41,765 nt of DNA from JBBTXG01 sp038062375 (GTDB lineage Bacteria > Patescibacteriota > Minisyncoccia > Minisyncoccales > UBA10102): NCBI GenBank assembly GCA_038062375.1, contig JBBTXG010000009.1, positions 1 through 41,765 of the forward strand, in the 5' to 3' direction. The notes below the pieces were generated by a model that was given only the letters and a program-made list of their open reading frames with translations, was not told the origin of the DNA and did not search any database. Every line of letters begins with the position of its first letter. Positions within the stretch are counted from its first letter, which is position 1. This document shows, piece after piece, positions 16,662 to 24,307 of this stretch. Made by a program: the position numbers and the translations under genes.

Positions 16662-17384
16662 ATGGCCTTGAAAATTCTTTATGAAGATGATACCTTATTG
16701 GTGATAGACAAACCAGCAGATATTCCCGTATGGAAAGAGGGCGCGCGGCAAGACGATACGATTGCGACACTCCTTCTCGGCCAATTTCCTGAATTGGAAA
16801 TGCTTGGAGAACAACGGCGGTATGGAATTGTGCATCGGTTAGATAAAGACACGTCTGGAATTCTTCTTGTGGCGAAAACAAAAAATTTGTTCGATTTTCT
16901 CCAAGAACAGTTTCAGAAAAGAAATATCGAAAAGCGCTATATCTGTCTTGTGGAAGGGAGGGTAAAAAAAGATTCAGGAGTTATTCATACCCTTTTGGGG
17001 AGATCGCCCGCAGATCGAAGAAAACAAAAAGCGTATTCACTGACCGAACAAAAGCAGGGACGGCGAGAAGCAAAGACCGAGTATCGTGTTTTGCAAAGAT
17101 TGACAGACCCCTCAAGAAGATTTTATACTCTTGTGGAGGTACAGCCCAAAACCGGAAGAAAGCACCAAATTAGAGCGCACATGGTGTACCTCGACAGTCC
17201 TATTGCAGGCGACAAGCTCTATGGATTTAAGAACCAATCGATTCCGGAAGGGCTCGCGAGACAATTTCTCCATGCGAGTTTCCTCAAAATACCTCTGCCA
17301 AATGGATCCACAAAAGAATTTCATTCCCCATTGCCTGAAGATTTAAAGAGAGTATTGATACAGATGAAAAATGACGAAATATGA
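16662..17384 (+). CDS. RluA-family rRNA pseudouridine synthase
   Basis: The 240-residue enzyme converts uridines in rRNA or tRNA to pseudouridine. The family signature YGIVHRLDKDTSGILLVAKT contains the catalytic Asp (RLDKDTSG). Other family marks are LVIDKPADIPV near the N-terminus and VEVQPKTGRKHQIRAHM near residue 165. It lacks the N-terminal S4 RNA-binding domain found in RluD and RluC and resembles the shorter RluA form, so the exact target is uncertain. It overlaps the start of rplS by four bases (ATGA), indicating translational coupling with a ribosomal protein gene. Confidence 0.92.
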   Translation: MALKILYEDDTLLVIDKPADIPVWKEGARQDDTIATLLLGQFPELEMLGEQRRYGIVHRLDKDTSGILLVAKTKNLFDFLQEQFQKRNIEKRYICLVEGRVKKDSGVIHTLLGRSPADRRKQKAYSLTEQKQGRREAKTEYRVLQRLTDPSRRFYTLVEVQPKTGRKHQIRAHMVYLDSPIAGDKLYGFKNQSIPEGLARQFLHASFLKIPLPNGSTKEFHSPLPEDLKRVLIQMKNDEI

Positions 17385-17815
17385 CTACCCAACTCGATAC
17401 ATTTCCCAAACCGCATCTGAAAACAAATCTTCCTGATATTCGTCCCGGATACACGGTGAAGGTTTACCAAAAAATCAAAGAAGGAGATAAAGAACGACTT
17501 CAAGTATTCCAAGGAATCGTCATTGCGCGAAAACACGGAAAAGGCGTGAATGCGACGATCACGGTGAGAAAGATAAGCCAAGGGATTGGGGTAGAACGCA
17601 TCTTTCCAATTCACTCTCCTACCATCGAAAAAATCGAGATTGAAAAGCACGCAAAAGTGAGAAGGGCAAAGCTGTATTATCTAAGGGAGGCGAAAGGAAA
17701 GAAAGCTCGACTTCGGGCTAAAGAAATTGGCATTGTGATCGAAGAACCTGAAGCTCAAACCCCCGAAGAAAATCACCAGAAAGAAGAACCCCCGAAAGAA
17801 AGCCAAGCACCTTAA
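17381..17815 (+). CDS. rplS: 50S ribosomal protein L19
   Basis: L19 lies at the 30S-50S interface. The protein shows the family core PGYTVKVYQKIKEGDKERLQVFQGIVIARKHG-type strand order, ATITVRKISQGIGVERIFP and YYLREAKGKKARLR. The usual length is about 115 residues; here a charged Glu/Pro/Lys-rich tail of about 25 residues extends it to 144. The start overlaps the rluA-family gene by four bases, and a tRNA-Leu begins six bases after its stop. Confidence 0.96.
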   Translation: MTTQLDTFPKPHLKTNLPDIRPGYTVKVYQKIKEGDKERLQVFQGIVIARKHGKGVNATITVRKISQGIGVERIFPIHSPTIEKIEIEKHAKVRRAKLYYLREAKGKKARLRAKEIGIVIEEPEAQTPEENHQKEEPPKESQAP

Positions 17816-17821
17816 CCATTT

Positions 17822-17904
17822 GCCCAGGTGGCGGAATTGGTATACGCAACTGTTTGAGGGGCAGTGCCAGCAATGGCGTGCGGGTTCAAATCCCGCCCTG
17901 GGCA
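17822..17904 (+). tRNA. tRNA-Leu, anticodon GAG
   Basis: The acceptor GCCCAGG/CCTGGGC, three-pair D stem GCG/CGC, anticodon stem ACTGT/GCAGT with loop TTGAGGG, a long variable arm with GCCA/TGGC, and T arm GCGGG-TTCAAAT-CCCGC show a class II tRNA. Bases 34-36 are GAG. No CCA is encoded. It starts six bases after the rplS stop and may be processed from the same transcript. Confidence 0.94.
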
Positions 17905-17909
17905 CTTGT

Positions 17910-18350
17910 ATGATACAAGTGAGAAAATTTTCCCTCGGTGATTTGCACGCAATAAGAAAAATAGAAAAGGAATCTCTCTTTGATGGAAGTCCTCGACCTC
18001 TCGAACGATATTTCCAAAAATATCCCGACGAGTTTATGGTTGCCCAACAAGATGAAAAAATCTTGGGGTATATCATAGGTCGTACCAAAGATAATGGTTC
18101 TGCGCGTATTGCATGGCTTGCAGTCCTCCCCTCCTGTCGAGGAAAGGGGGTTGGAAGAAAGCTCCTGGAGTACCTTCTCAACCATTTTGAAGATCGAGGC
18201 ATCAAAAAAGTATTTCTTTTTGTCCGTACGCACAATACTCCCGCGATTTCCTTGTATGAAAAAGTTGGTTTTACGATTTTGAGGAAAGTCGAGAAATACT
18301 ATCGAAATGGCAACGACGCATTTGTGATGAGAAAATTCATGGACGCGTAG
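17910..18350 (+). CDS. GNAT-family N-acetyltransferase (RimI-like)
   Basis: The 146-residue protein has the GNAT core: an acetyl-CoA motif RGKGVGRKLLEYLL after AWLAVLPSC, and NTPAISLYEKVGF near residue 115. The order and length fit RimI-type protein N-terminal or small-molecule acetyltransferases; the substrate is unknown. The ATG at 17910 lies five bases after the tRNA-Leu end. A longer frame through the tRNA exists and is rejected. The stop codon (18348-18350) lies inside the next tRNA gene, so the coding and tRNA sequences overlap by ten bases. Confidence 0.88.
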   Translation: MIQVRKFSLGDLHAIRKIEKESLFDGSPRPLERYFQKYPDEFMVAQQDEKILGYIIGRTKDNGSARIAWLAVLPSCRGKGVGRKLLEYLLNHFEDRGIKKVFLFVRTHNTPAISLYEKVGFTILRKVEKYYRNGNDAFVMRKFMDA

Positions 18351-18416
18351 CTCAGTGGCTAGAGCGTCTCGTTTACACCGAGAAAGTCCCTGGTTCGAGT
18401 CCAGGCGCGTCCACCA
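18341..18416 (+). tRNA. tRNA-Val, anticodon UAC
   Basis: A full cloverleaf is seen: acceptor GGACGCG/CGCGTCC, D stem GCTC/GAGC, anticodon stem TCTCG/CGAGA with loop TTTACAC, T arm CCTGG-TTCGAGT-CCAGG and encoded ACCA. Bases 34-36 are UAC. The first ten bases overlap the end of the GNAT gene. This tRNA marks the left border of the AT-rich island with the LexA-methyltransferase. Confidence 0.96.
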
Positions 18417-18456
18417 AACGCAACTTTGCAAATTTTTCGGAGCCAACGGATTGGTT

Positions 18457-18492
18457 GCCTCGCGGCTTCGCTGCTCAGGCGGCCTTATTTTT
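18457..18492 (+). terminator. Possible terminator after tRNA-Val(UAC)
   Basis: GCCT (18457-18460) can pair with AGGC (18477-18480) around GCGGCTTCGCTGC-like sequence, followed by GGCCTTATTTTT. The stem is short and imperfect, and the T-run lies within the end of the convergent HNH gene. Confidence 0.3.
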
Positions 18493-19084
18493 CCCAAACA
18501 ATGTGACCGTTAATATTGTGCTTCTCATAAGTCTCTAAAACATCAGCACAAAACTTCATTAGCCCTTGATTCTTTTCTGCTTTGGCTAATTCATAAAGGC
18601 GGATAAACATTTTCTTGCCGGTTTCAGTCTGGTTGAGCATTTTCTTTTGATAATTATGCTGACCGCATAAAATTTGTCCGTTCTCTATCGTGGCTTCGCC
18701 ACCCCTGTCTTTTGGCTTGATGTGATCAACATGTAATTCAACACCATCTTTAATTCCTCTGCCACATACAACACACTTATACCCGTCTCTTTCCAAAATT
18801 GCTTTCTTTTGTGCGGCAGTGAAATCATAAAGTTCCCGTTGCTTCACTTTTTTGGGATCGTAACGATAAACTCCTTTAGAAATTTTGATAAGAAATCCAC
18901 TTTGGGCTAAATGGCGAATAGCACGGTCGGGATCGCGGAAAACATTCCCCGTTCGTTTTTTGTATGTTGTCACCACCCAATCAACAACTTCGGGGTGTTT
19001 AATATCGCGATTTGGATTCTTCCTAAAAAACTCGACGATGAGATCCTTTTGAATGTGATTATTTTTCTTGTTGTTCTTTTTCAT
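18485..19084 (-). CDS. HNH endonuclease with N-terminal winged-helix domain, putative restriction enzyme
   Basis: The 199-residue protein has a DNA-binding winged-helix-like region (about 10-75, IVEFFRKNPNRDIKHPEVVDWV to SGFLIKISKGVYRY). An HNH nuclease module follows at about 90-145: RDGYKCVVCG, ELHVDHIKPKDRGG, NGQILCGQHNYQKK. The CxxC pairs and HxDH with the later Asn and His match HNH fingers that cut DNA with one metal ion. Its start lies four bases after the stop of the methyltransferase gene, so the two form an operon in the usual order of a restriction-modification pair. Composition is AT-rich compared with the flanking genes. The cut site is unknown. Confidence 0.85.
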   Translation of the reverse strand: MKKNNKKNNHIQKDLIVEFFRKNPNRDIKHPEVVDWVVTTYKKRTGNVFRDPDRAIRHLAQSGFLIKISKGVYRYDPKKVKQRELYDFTAAQKKAILERDGYKCVVCGRGIKDGVELHVDHIKPKDRGGEATIENGQILCGQHNYQKKMLNQTETGKKMFIRLYELAKAEKNQGLMKFCADVLETYEKHNINGHIVWEK

Positions 19085-19088
19085 ATAT

Positions 19089-20522
19089 TTATTTTAGCAG
19101 TGTTGATTGATTAACTTTAGCTTCTTGCTGTAAACGATCTATCGCGATGTTGCAATACTTTTCGTCAATATCAACCCCAATTCCTTTTCTGCCATGCAGA
19201 TAAGAAGCTATAAGTGTTGACCCACTACCCAAAAATGGATCTAAAACCGTATCACCAACAAAGCTGAATAATTTTATACATCGGCGCGGTAATTCAATTG
19301 GAAATGGTGCAGGATGTCCGCCCGCTCCTTTTTTGCTTTGACCATTGAATGTCCAAACACCATTTGTCCAATCCATGAATTCTTTTTTTGTTATATCATT
19401 TTTTCTAGTGCCACCAGTTTTTTTCCAACTATCTTTATACAAAACTAATATCAATTCTACCGGTGCTATAACGTAAGGAGCGGAGGCGGACATAAATGAA
19501 CCCCAAGCGGTACGGCGGGAAATGTTGCCTTCGTTCCAAATAATTGTTGAGTGATATTTCCAACCAATATCTTTCGCAATTCTCGTAAAATCCGCGCCTA
19601 CTGATTTTTGCCCCCCTTTGTTTTTATCAAGCGGAATGTTTAGTAAAAATCGCCCTTCACTTTTTGTTAACTCAAAACATTTTTTCATCCATTTTTGGGT
19701 GAATTCTAAATAATCTTCATAGGATAGATTGTCAGCATGAGAATTATAGTGAATATCTACATTGTAGGGCGGTGATGTGACTATTAAATCAACCGAATTG
19801 TTTGGAATTGAATTGATTTTCAGAATGTCATCTTTGTAGATTAAAAGATTCTCTGCTTCAAAAAATGGTTTGCTTGATCCTACAGTTTGCTTAATCGGTG
19901 TATATGGCAGAATATCATCAGGAATAGAAATATCTCGAATTACATCTAGAACTATTCCTTGTATGGAAATATCTCGTCCGTTTCTAAAAATGAGGGGTTC
20001 CATATTTTTATTTGCCGGTTGCAAGCGAATATGTCGCCCCTCTTTATAAAATTTCTTAAGTGTCGCTTCATGGTTGTCAATTAACGCTACTACTTTTTGT
20101 CCATTATCGGCGGTTGTTTGCTGTTTAACTAAAATAATGTCGCCGTCATTGATATTCTCGTCAATCATACTACTACCAAGCACACGAAGAGCATAGACTT
20201 CTGATGAAGAAGGGATTTTGCTTTTTGGAACTGCGATTGTCTCTTTGTTCTCGATAGCTTCGATAGGTTGCCCTGCGGCAATAGTTCCTAAGAGGGAAAT
20301 TTTAACCATCCCTCCACGACTCACAACATCAATAGATCGAGGTTTGTTTTCTTCTTTTGATAAGTATCCTAAATCGCGAAGTTTGGAAACGTGAAAATGA
20401 GCCGTTGAAACTGACGAGAGTTTTAATTTCTTGCGTATCTCATCAAGAGAGGGAGCATATCCTCTTTGTTTCTGATAATCGGTTATAAAATCGAGAACTT
20501 GTTTTTGCCGTTTGGTAAGCAT
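19089..20522 (-). CDS. LexA-type repressor fused to a DNA methyltransferase
   Basis: From the ATG at 20522 the protein has 477 residues. Residues 1-65 are a LexA winged helix (MLTKRQKQVLDFITDY, YAPSLDEIRKKL). Residues 75-200 are a LexA/S24 peptidase with the Ala-Gly cleavage site (A83-G84 in GTIAAGQPIEA), catalytic Ser118 in LGSSM and Lys156 in ATLKK, all in register with E. coli LexA. Residues 220-470 are a beta-class amino-methyltransferase: TSPPYN (249-254) comes before DPFLGSGST (428-436), so it methylates N4 of cytosine or N6 of adenine. No frameshift or stop separates the parts. The LexA half predicts RecA-stimulated self-cleavage that would free the methyltransferase half. Confidence 0.88.
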   Translation of the reverse strand: MLTKRQKQVLDFITDYQKQRGYAPSLDEIRKKLKLSSVSTAHFHVSKLRDLGYLSKEENKPRSIDVVSRGGMVKISLLGTIAAGQPIEAIENKETIAVPKSKIPSSSEVYALRVLGSSMIDENINDGDIILVKQQTTADNGQKVVALIDNHEATLKKFYKEGRHIRLQPANKNMEPLIFRNGRDISIQGIVLDVIRDISIPDDILPYTPIKQTVGSSKPFFEAENLLIYKDDILKINSIPNNSVDLIVTSPPYNVDIHYNSHADNLSYEDYLEFTQKWMKKCFELTKSEGRFLLNIPLDKNKGGQKSVGADFTRIAKDIGWKYHSTIIWNEGNISRRTAWGSFMSASAPYVIAPVELILVLYKDSWKKTGGTRKNDITKKEFMDWTNGVWTFNGQSKKGAGGHPAPFPIELPRRCIKLFSFVGDTVLDPFLGSGSTLIASYLHGRKGIGVDIDEKYCNIAIDRLQQEAKVNQSTLLK

Positions 20523-20527
20523 AAATG

Positions 20528-20573
20528 TTGACTTTATTTCTCTGCTTTTAGTATAATAGAAACAAAATAGAAA
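20528..20573. promoter_or_regulatory. Overlapping divergent promoters and direct-repeat operator candidate
   Basis: On the plus strand TTGACT (20528-20533), an 18-base spacer and TATAAT (20552-20557) drive the HEPN-like gene at 20601. On the minus strand a TATACT -10 box (20555-20550) drives the LexA-methyltransferase gene, so the two -10 boxes overlap. The octamer AATAGAAA occurs at 20555-20562 and 20566-20573, exactly 11 bases apart, about one helical turn. A LexA-type protein bound here would block both genes. Confidence 0.55.
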
Positions 20574-20600
20574 GTCCAAGTTAAAGTTATCCACATTCCC

Positions 20601-21332
20601 ATGGAACTACTATCGGAATTCATTAATACGGAGCGGGAAAGATTTTCCGTAAGACACAACAATCTTTTTGCTTTTTCATTTTCTCAAATTTCTCGTTATT
20701 ACGAATTTCTGAAAATTATTCAGGAAAGATACCATAAAGTATCCGCTTCATTTATTGAAAACACAAAAGCCCAACAAGCAACTTTTCAGTCAGGAACTCA
20801 TACCATGACAGATGAGCAAATGGCGATACTAAATAAAGGGCGGGGGATAACAACTATTTTACATTTGGAAATAGAGTCGTATTTCCTCTTTGCAAAAATT
20901 CTTTTGGATAAAGTAGCGAGAGCTATTGAGTTTTACTTTGGCCAAGCTAGGAACTTATCTTTAGATTCGTATGATGATTTAACAAAGAAATTTGGAAATT
21001 ATATTTCCACGAAGCAATTAACGGTTCTATCATCCGATTTAAATGAATTAATGAAGTCTTTGAAAGAATGTGTGTCAGATTATCGTGATAAGGAAATTAC
21101 TCATGAGAAAAGCTCAAGAACAATGAAAGCCACAATGTTTAGCTACGGTGCCAATAGTACAGTTTGGGTCGCTAGTACAAAAATCTATCCCACAGAAAAA
21201 GACAAACAAGTTGAGAGTAAGGAAATAGACGAGGTTATGAATTTGATTGATAAGTATATTAGCGAAATTGTAAAGTACATTCAGAAAAACAAAGAAAAGA
21301 CAAATTTAGAAATAGCGAATATTACAAGTTAA
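20601..21332 (+). CDS. HEPN-like protein, possible RNase toxin
   Basis: The 243-residue, mostly helical protein is not recognised as a known family. It contains DYRDKEITHEKS, an R-X5-H motif (Arg162, His168) with an acidic residue after the Arg. This matches the catalytic R-X4-6-H motif of HEPN RNases found in toxins and abortive-infection systems. The surrounding helices (SYDDLTKKFG; SLKECVSDYRDKEI) fit a HEPN four-helix bundle. It is divergent from the LexA-methyltransferase gene across a 78-base gap and shares the AT-rich composition. HEPN assignment is inference from one motif and helix pattern. Confidence 0.6.
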   Translation: MELLSEFINTERERFSVRHNNLFAFSFSQISRYYEFLKIIQERYHKVSASFIENTKAQQATFQSGTHTMTDEQMAILNKGRGITTILHLEIESYFLFAKILLDKVARAIEFYFGQARNLSLDSYDDLTKKFGNYISTKQLTVLSSDLNELMKSLKECVSDYRDKEITHEKSSRTMKATMFSYGANSTVWVASTKIYPTEKDKQVESKEIDEVMNLIDKYISEIVKYIQKNKEKTNLEIANITS

Positions 21333-21633
21333 GTAACACCGCCAAAAATTTCGTCCGTCCAAGCGAGGGCGCGGCGGAAGTAGGGTGTGGGGGGAATTCC
21401 GCCGCACCCGAGCGTCCCGCCGGAGCGAAGCGGAGGTGATCAATCAGAGTTTTCCGCAAAATGGGTTCTGACTTTTTTAAACAAACACCATAATTCAAAA
21501 ACTTTGATGGGGGATATTCTAATAGAACAAACTAATACGACCTCTTGTATCTTAACTAAAAGCATCTTAAAGTAAGAAGTGTTTTGGGCAAAGACAAAAG
21601 TTCGGTTTGGTATCTCTCCAAAGACCAAGACAC
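21333..21633. other. Gene-free right border of the AT-rich island
   Basis: No coding frame is convincing here. Its first 100 bases are abruptly GC-rich and include a near-palindrome at about 21383-21409 (GGGTGTGG pairing with CCGCACCC around GGAATTCC). The remaining 200 bases are AT-rich and hold no feature I can support, other than probable promoter sequence for tRNA-Phe. Confidence 0.4.
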
Positions 21634-21708
21634 GCCGCGGTAGCTCACTGGTAGAGCAGGGCCCTGAAGAGGCTCGTGTGGGGGGTTCGATTCCCTCCCG
21701 CGGCACCA
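21634..21708 (+). tRNA. tRNA-Phe, anticodon GAA
   Basis: The acceptor GCCGCGG/CCGCGGC, D stem GCTC/GAGC, anticodon stem GGGCC/GGCTC (one wobble) with loop CTGAAGA, and T arm GGGGG-TTCGATT-CCCTC are complete, with an encoded ACCA. Bases 34-36 are GAA. Its 3' 19 bases are duplicated at 21860-21878. Confidence 0.95.
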
Positions 21709-21878
21709 CGGAATAAAAAGGGGTGCAAGGAGCACACAAACTGCTTTGTGTGCGCGAGGGAATCGAAAGCCGCAGCGATATACGAGTTTGCCCAAAGGGC
21801 AAGGCGAGTATCGCGAGGCGGGGTCGCGAGAAATTTCCGTCAGGAAATTTACTTGTGACCGATTCCCTCCCGCGGCAC
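21688..21878. repeat. Duplicated tRNA-Phe 3' end enclosing a hairpin-rich segment
   Basis: CGATTCCCTCCCGCGGCAC occurs at 21688-21706 (within the tRNA) and again, identically, at 21860-21878. Between the copies lie an inverted copy of the T arm (GAGGGAATCG, 21756-21765), and hairpins GCACACAAA/TTTGTGTGC, GCGATA/TATCGC enclosing TTGCCC/GGGCAA, and GAAATTTCC/GGAAATTT. Direct repeats of tRNA 3' ends are the usual trace of tyrosine-recombinase integration, yet no integrase is present and the enclosed segment is only 153 bases. The second copy touches the stop codon of ppsA. Confidence 0.75.
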
Positions 21879-24301
21879 TAAGATTTCTTTTCAAAGTTCG
21901 AGATGCTTTCTGCGGTTTTCTGGTAGAGGCCGAGGGAGCTGGAGTCGAGAGTGATACTATCGATTCCTGATTCCACAAGAAACCTTGTGAAATCCATGAG
22001 ATATGAAGGCGCCTGACCACAGATGCCAACCTTAATGCCTTTTGCGTGCGCAACATCAATGACATGCTTTATTGCGCGCCTCACTCCTTCGTGATCTTCA
22101 TTTACCATATGAGCAAGTTCTCCGGAATCGCGATCAACGCCATATACCAATTGAGTCAAATCATTGCTCCCGATGCTGAATCCATCAAAGAGTTCCGCAA
22201 ATTGATCTGCTAAAAACACATTCGAGGGTATTTCGATCATCACATACACTCGCAATCCGTTGGTTCCTCGTTTCAATCCGCACTGCTCCATAAGTTTCAA
22301 TACCCTCTTTCCTTCTTCAGGCGTACGGCAAAATGGAATCATGGGAATAATATTCTTGAAGCCAAACACTTCTCTGGCTTTTTTAACCGCAGCGCATTCA
22401 AGCTCAAAAGCAGGAAGATAGCTTGGGTGGAGATATCGAGCAGCCCCTCGGAGTCCCATCATGGGATTGCTTTCTTGGCGCGGTTCAAATTCCTTGCCGC
22501 CGATCAGATCCGCGTATTCGTTTGACTTAAAGTCCGAGAATCGCACAATCACTGGTTTTGGATAAAATGTTGCTGCGATCTTTCCCCATGATTGAGCAAG
22601 TCTATCGACGAAGTACTGGCGCTTGTCTCGATAGGATGCGCTGCACTCATCAATCGCTTTTTTTACCAATCGAGGAAGTTTGGGATATTTGAGCCACGCC
22701 ATCGGATGAATATTCCGCAAAGTTTCGGTAATGATGAATTCGGTGCGAGCCAATCCTACTCCATCGTTTGGAATCGCATGTTTTGCGAATACGCCGCTCG
22801 GCCGATTTACAAAGAGCATGAGATGAAGTTTTGGTTTGGAAAATTGTTTCAAAGAAATTCGTTCTCTGCGAAACGCCGCAATTCCTTTGTATATAAAGCC
22901 CGCGTCCCCCCGGGAACAATCAATAGTGACGAGCTGACCTTCTTTCAGAATTTTTGTTGCACGCAAAGTACCTACCACGCAAGGAATACCGGCCTCCCCT
23001 GCAACAATTGCTGCATGGCACTTACGACCTCCTTCATCGGTAATGATCGCAGCAGCTTTGCGCATCGCAGGCTCCCAAGAAGGAACGGTCATGCGCGTAA
23101 CAAGCACTTCCCCTTCTTTGAACGTGCTGATATCTTTAAAATTTTCTATAATTCGCACTTTTCCGTGCACGATTTTGTCGCCCACGCTCACTCCTTCCAG
23201 AAGTTTTGTAAGTTTCTTTTTTGTGTCAATCGCATATTCGACAATCTTCATCTCTTGCTTTTTTATCCCGGTGACAGGCCGCGCCTGAACAATAAACATT
23301 TCACCCGATATTCCATCTCTCGCCCATTCAATATCCATGGGCTTTTTGTAGTGATCCTCAATGGCAATCGCGGCGCGAGCAATCTCGAGAACTTCGTCTT
23401 CTGTCAATACGGGCTTCCATTGCTCTTCGGAAGACACTGGAGCAATGGTCGTCGGATCTCTCTGCCAAGAAGAATAGATCATTTTTCGCTCCTTTCTCAC
23501 AAGAGAAGTTTCGATCACTGCTCTATATCCCTCTTTGAGCAGCGTCTTTGAAACAATGTATTCATCGAGATTCACCTTTCCTCCGACATTCAATTCTCCA
23601 AGACCGAATCCCGCGTTGACGATTACCACATCAAGAAAACCTGTGTTCGTATCAATGGTAAAAGCTACCCCAGAAGAACCTTTATCCGATCGAACCATTT
23701 TTTGAACTCCAACTCCCACCAATGCGTTCAGGTGATCGTACCCTAGTCTTTCTCGATAGTCGATCGCTCGCGGAGTAAAGTTTGATGCAAAACAACGATG
23801 TGTTGCTTTGATCACCTCTTCTCCTCCCCTGATATGCAAAAAGGTTTCAAGCTGGCCCGCAAACGAGGCCTTGTCCAGATCTTCTGCGTTCGCAGAGGAC
23901 CGAACTGCAACATCCAAAAGAGCCCCTTCTTGTTTTTTGTGAGATTTTCCATTCAAGGCTCCATATGCTTCACCAATCGCTTCGCATAAATCCTTTGGGA
24001 ACGGATGAGCTAAAATCAAACGTCTCGCCGCATTGGCAATTTGATCAAGATTGGAAAAATCTTTTTTGAGGGTCCTTAAAATTTGACCGAGGCGTTTTTC
24101 AATTCCTCCTTGAGACAAAAAATATCTATAGGCAGAGGTGGTTATCGCAAACCCATTGGGCACCTTCACTCCAAGGTGCGCTAAAGCGTTGTACATTTCA
24201 CCGAGTGAGGCATTCTTTCCGCCCACGAGCTCCACATCTTTCTTCCCTACTTCCCGGAACCAAAGAGTAAAGCGTTCGCTTCTTTTTTCCTCTGTTCTCA
24301 T
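21878..24301 (-). CDS. ppsA: Phosphoenolpyruvate synthase
   Basis: The 807-residue enzyme makes PEP from pyruvate and ATP (or works near this equilibrium). The N-terminal ATP-binding domain shows VELVGGKNASLGEMY, DVAVRSSANAEDL, SFAGQ and FIVQARPVT. The central swivelling domain has GGRKCHAAIVAGEAGIPCVVGT with the phosphorylated His. The C-terminal PEP-binding TIM barrel has GLARTEF, FSDFKSNEYADLIGG, NPMMGLRG, IGSNDLTQL and GICGQAPS. The start at ATG 24301 is preferred because a TATAGT box lies six bases upstream; the longer frame reaches into the tRNA-Gly gene. Confidence 0.95.
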   Translation of the reverse strand: MRTEEKRSERFTLWFREVGKKDVELVGGKNASLGEMYNALAHLGVKVPNGFAITTSAYRYFLSQGGIEKRLGQILRTLKKDFSNLDQIANAARRLILAHPFPKDLCEAIGEAYGALNGKSHKKQEGALLDVAVRSSANAEDLDKASFAGQLETFLHIRGGEEVIKATHRCFASNFTPRAIDYRERLGYDHLNALVGVGVQKMVRSDKGSSGVAFTIDTNTGFLDVVIVNAGFGLGELNVGGKVNLDEYIVSKTLLKEGYRAVIETSLVRKERKMIYSSWQRDPTTIAPVSSEEQWKPVLTEDEVLEIARAAIAIEDHYKKPMDIEWARDGISGEMFIVQARPVTGIKKQEMKIVEYAIDTKKKLTKLLEGVSVGDKIVHGKVRIIENFKDISTFKEGEVLVTRMTVPSWEPAMRKAAAIITDEGGRKCHAAIVAGEAGIPCVVGTLRATKILKEGQLVTIDCSRGDAGFIYKGIAAFRRERISLKQFSKPKLHLMLFVNRPSGVFAKHAIPNDGVGLARTEFIITETLRNIHPMAWLKYPKLPRLVKKAIDECSASYRDKRQYFVDRLAQSWGKIAATFYPKPVIVRFSDFKSNEYADLIGGKEFEPRQESNPMMGLRGAARYLHPSYLPAFELECAAVKKAREVFGFKNIIPMIPFCRTPEEGKRVLKLMEQCGLKRGTNGLRVYVMIEIPSNVFLADQFAELFDGFSIGSNDLTQLVYGVDRDSGELAHMVNEDHEGVRRAIKHVIDVAHAKGIKVGICGQAPSYLMDFTRFLVESGIDSITLDSSSLGLYQKTAESISNFEKKS

Positions 24302-24307
24302 GGGTGT

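Noticed and set aside
17820..17909. Longer N-terminus for the GNAT protein
   Set aside because: It would be translated from the tRNA-Leu sequence; the GNAT fold begins at MIQVRKF.
20523..20594. Upstream extension of the LexA-methyltransferase gene by 24 codons
   Set aside because: The extension covers the -10 boxes of both promoters; MLTKRQKQ at 20522 is the normal start of LexA proteins.
22592..23551. Long open frame (319 codons) on the plus strand
   Set aside because: It lies wholly antisense to the well-supported ppsA gene, and its translation is rich in Phe, Arg and Asn with no motif.
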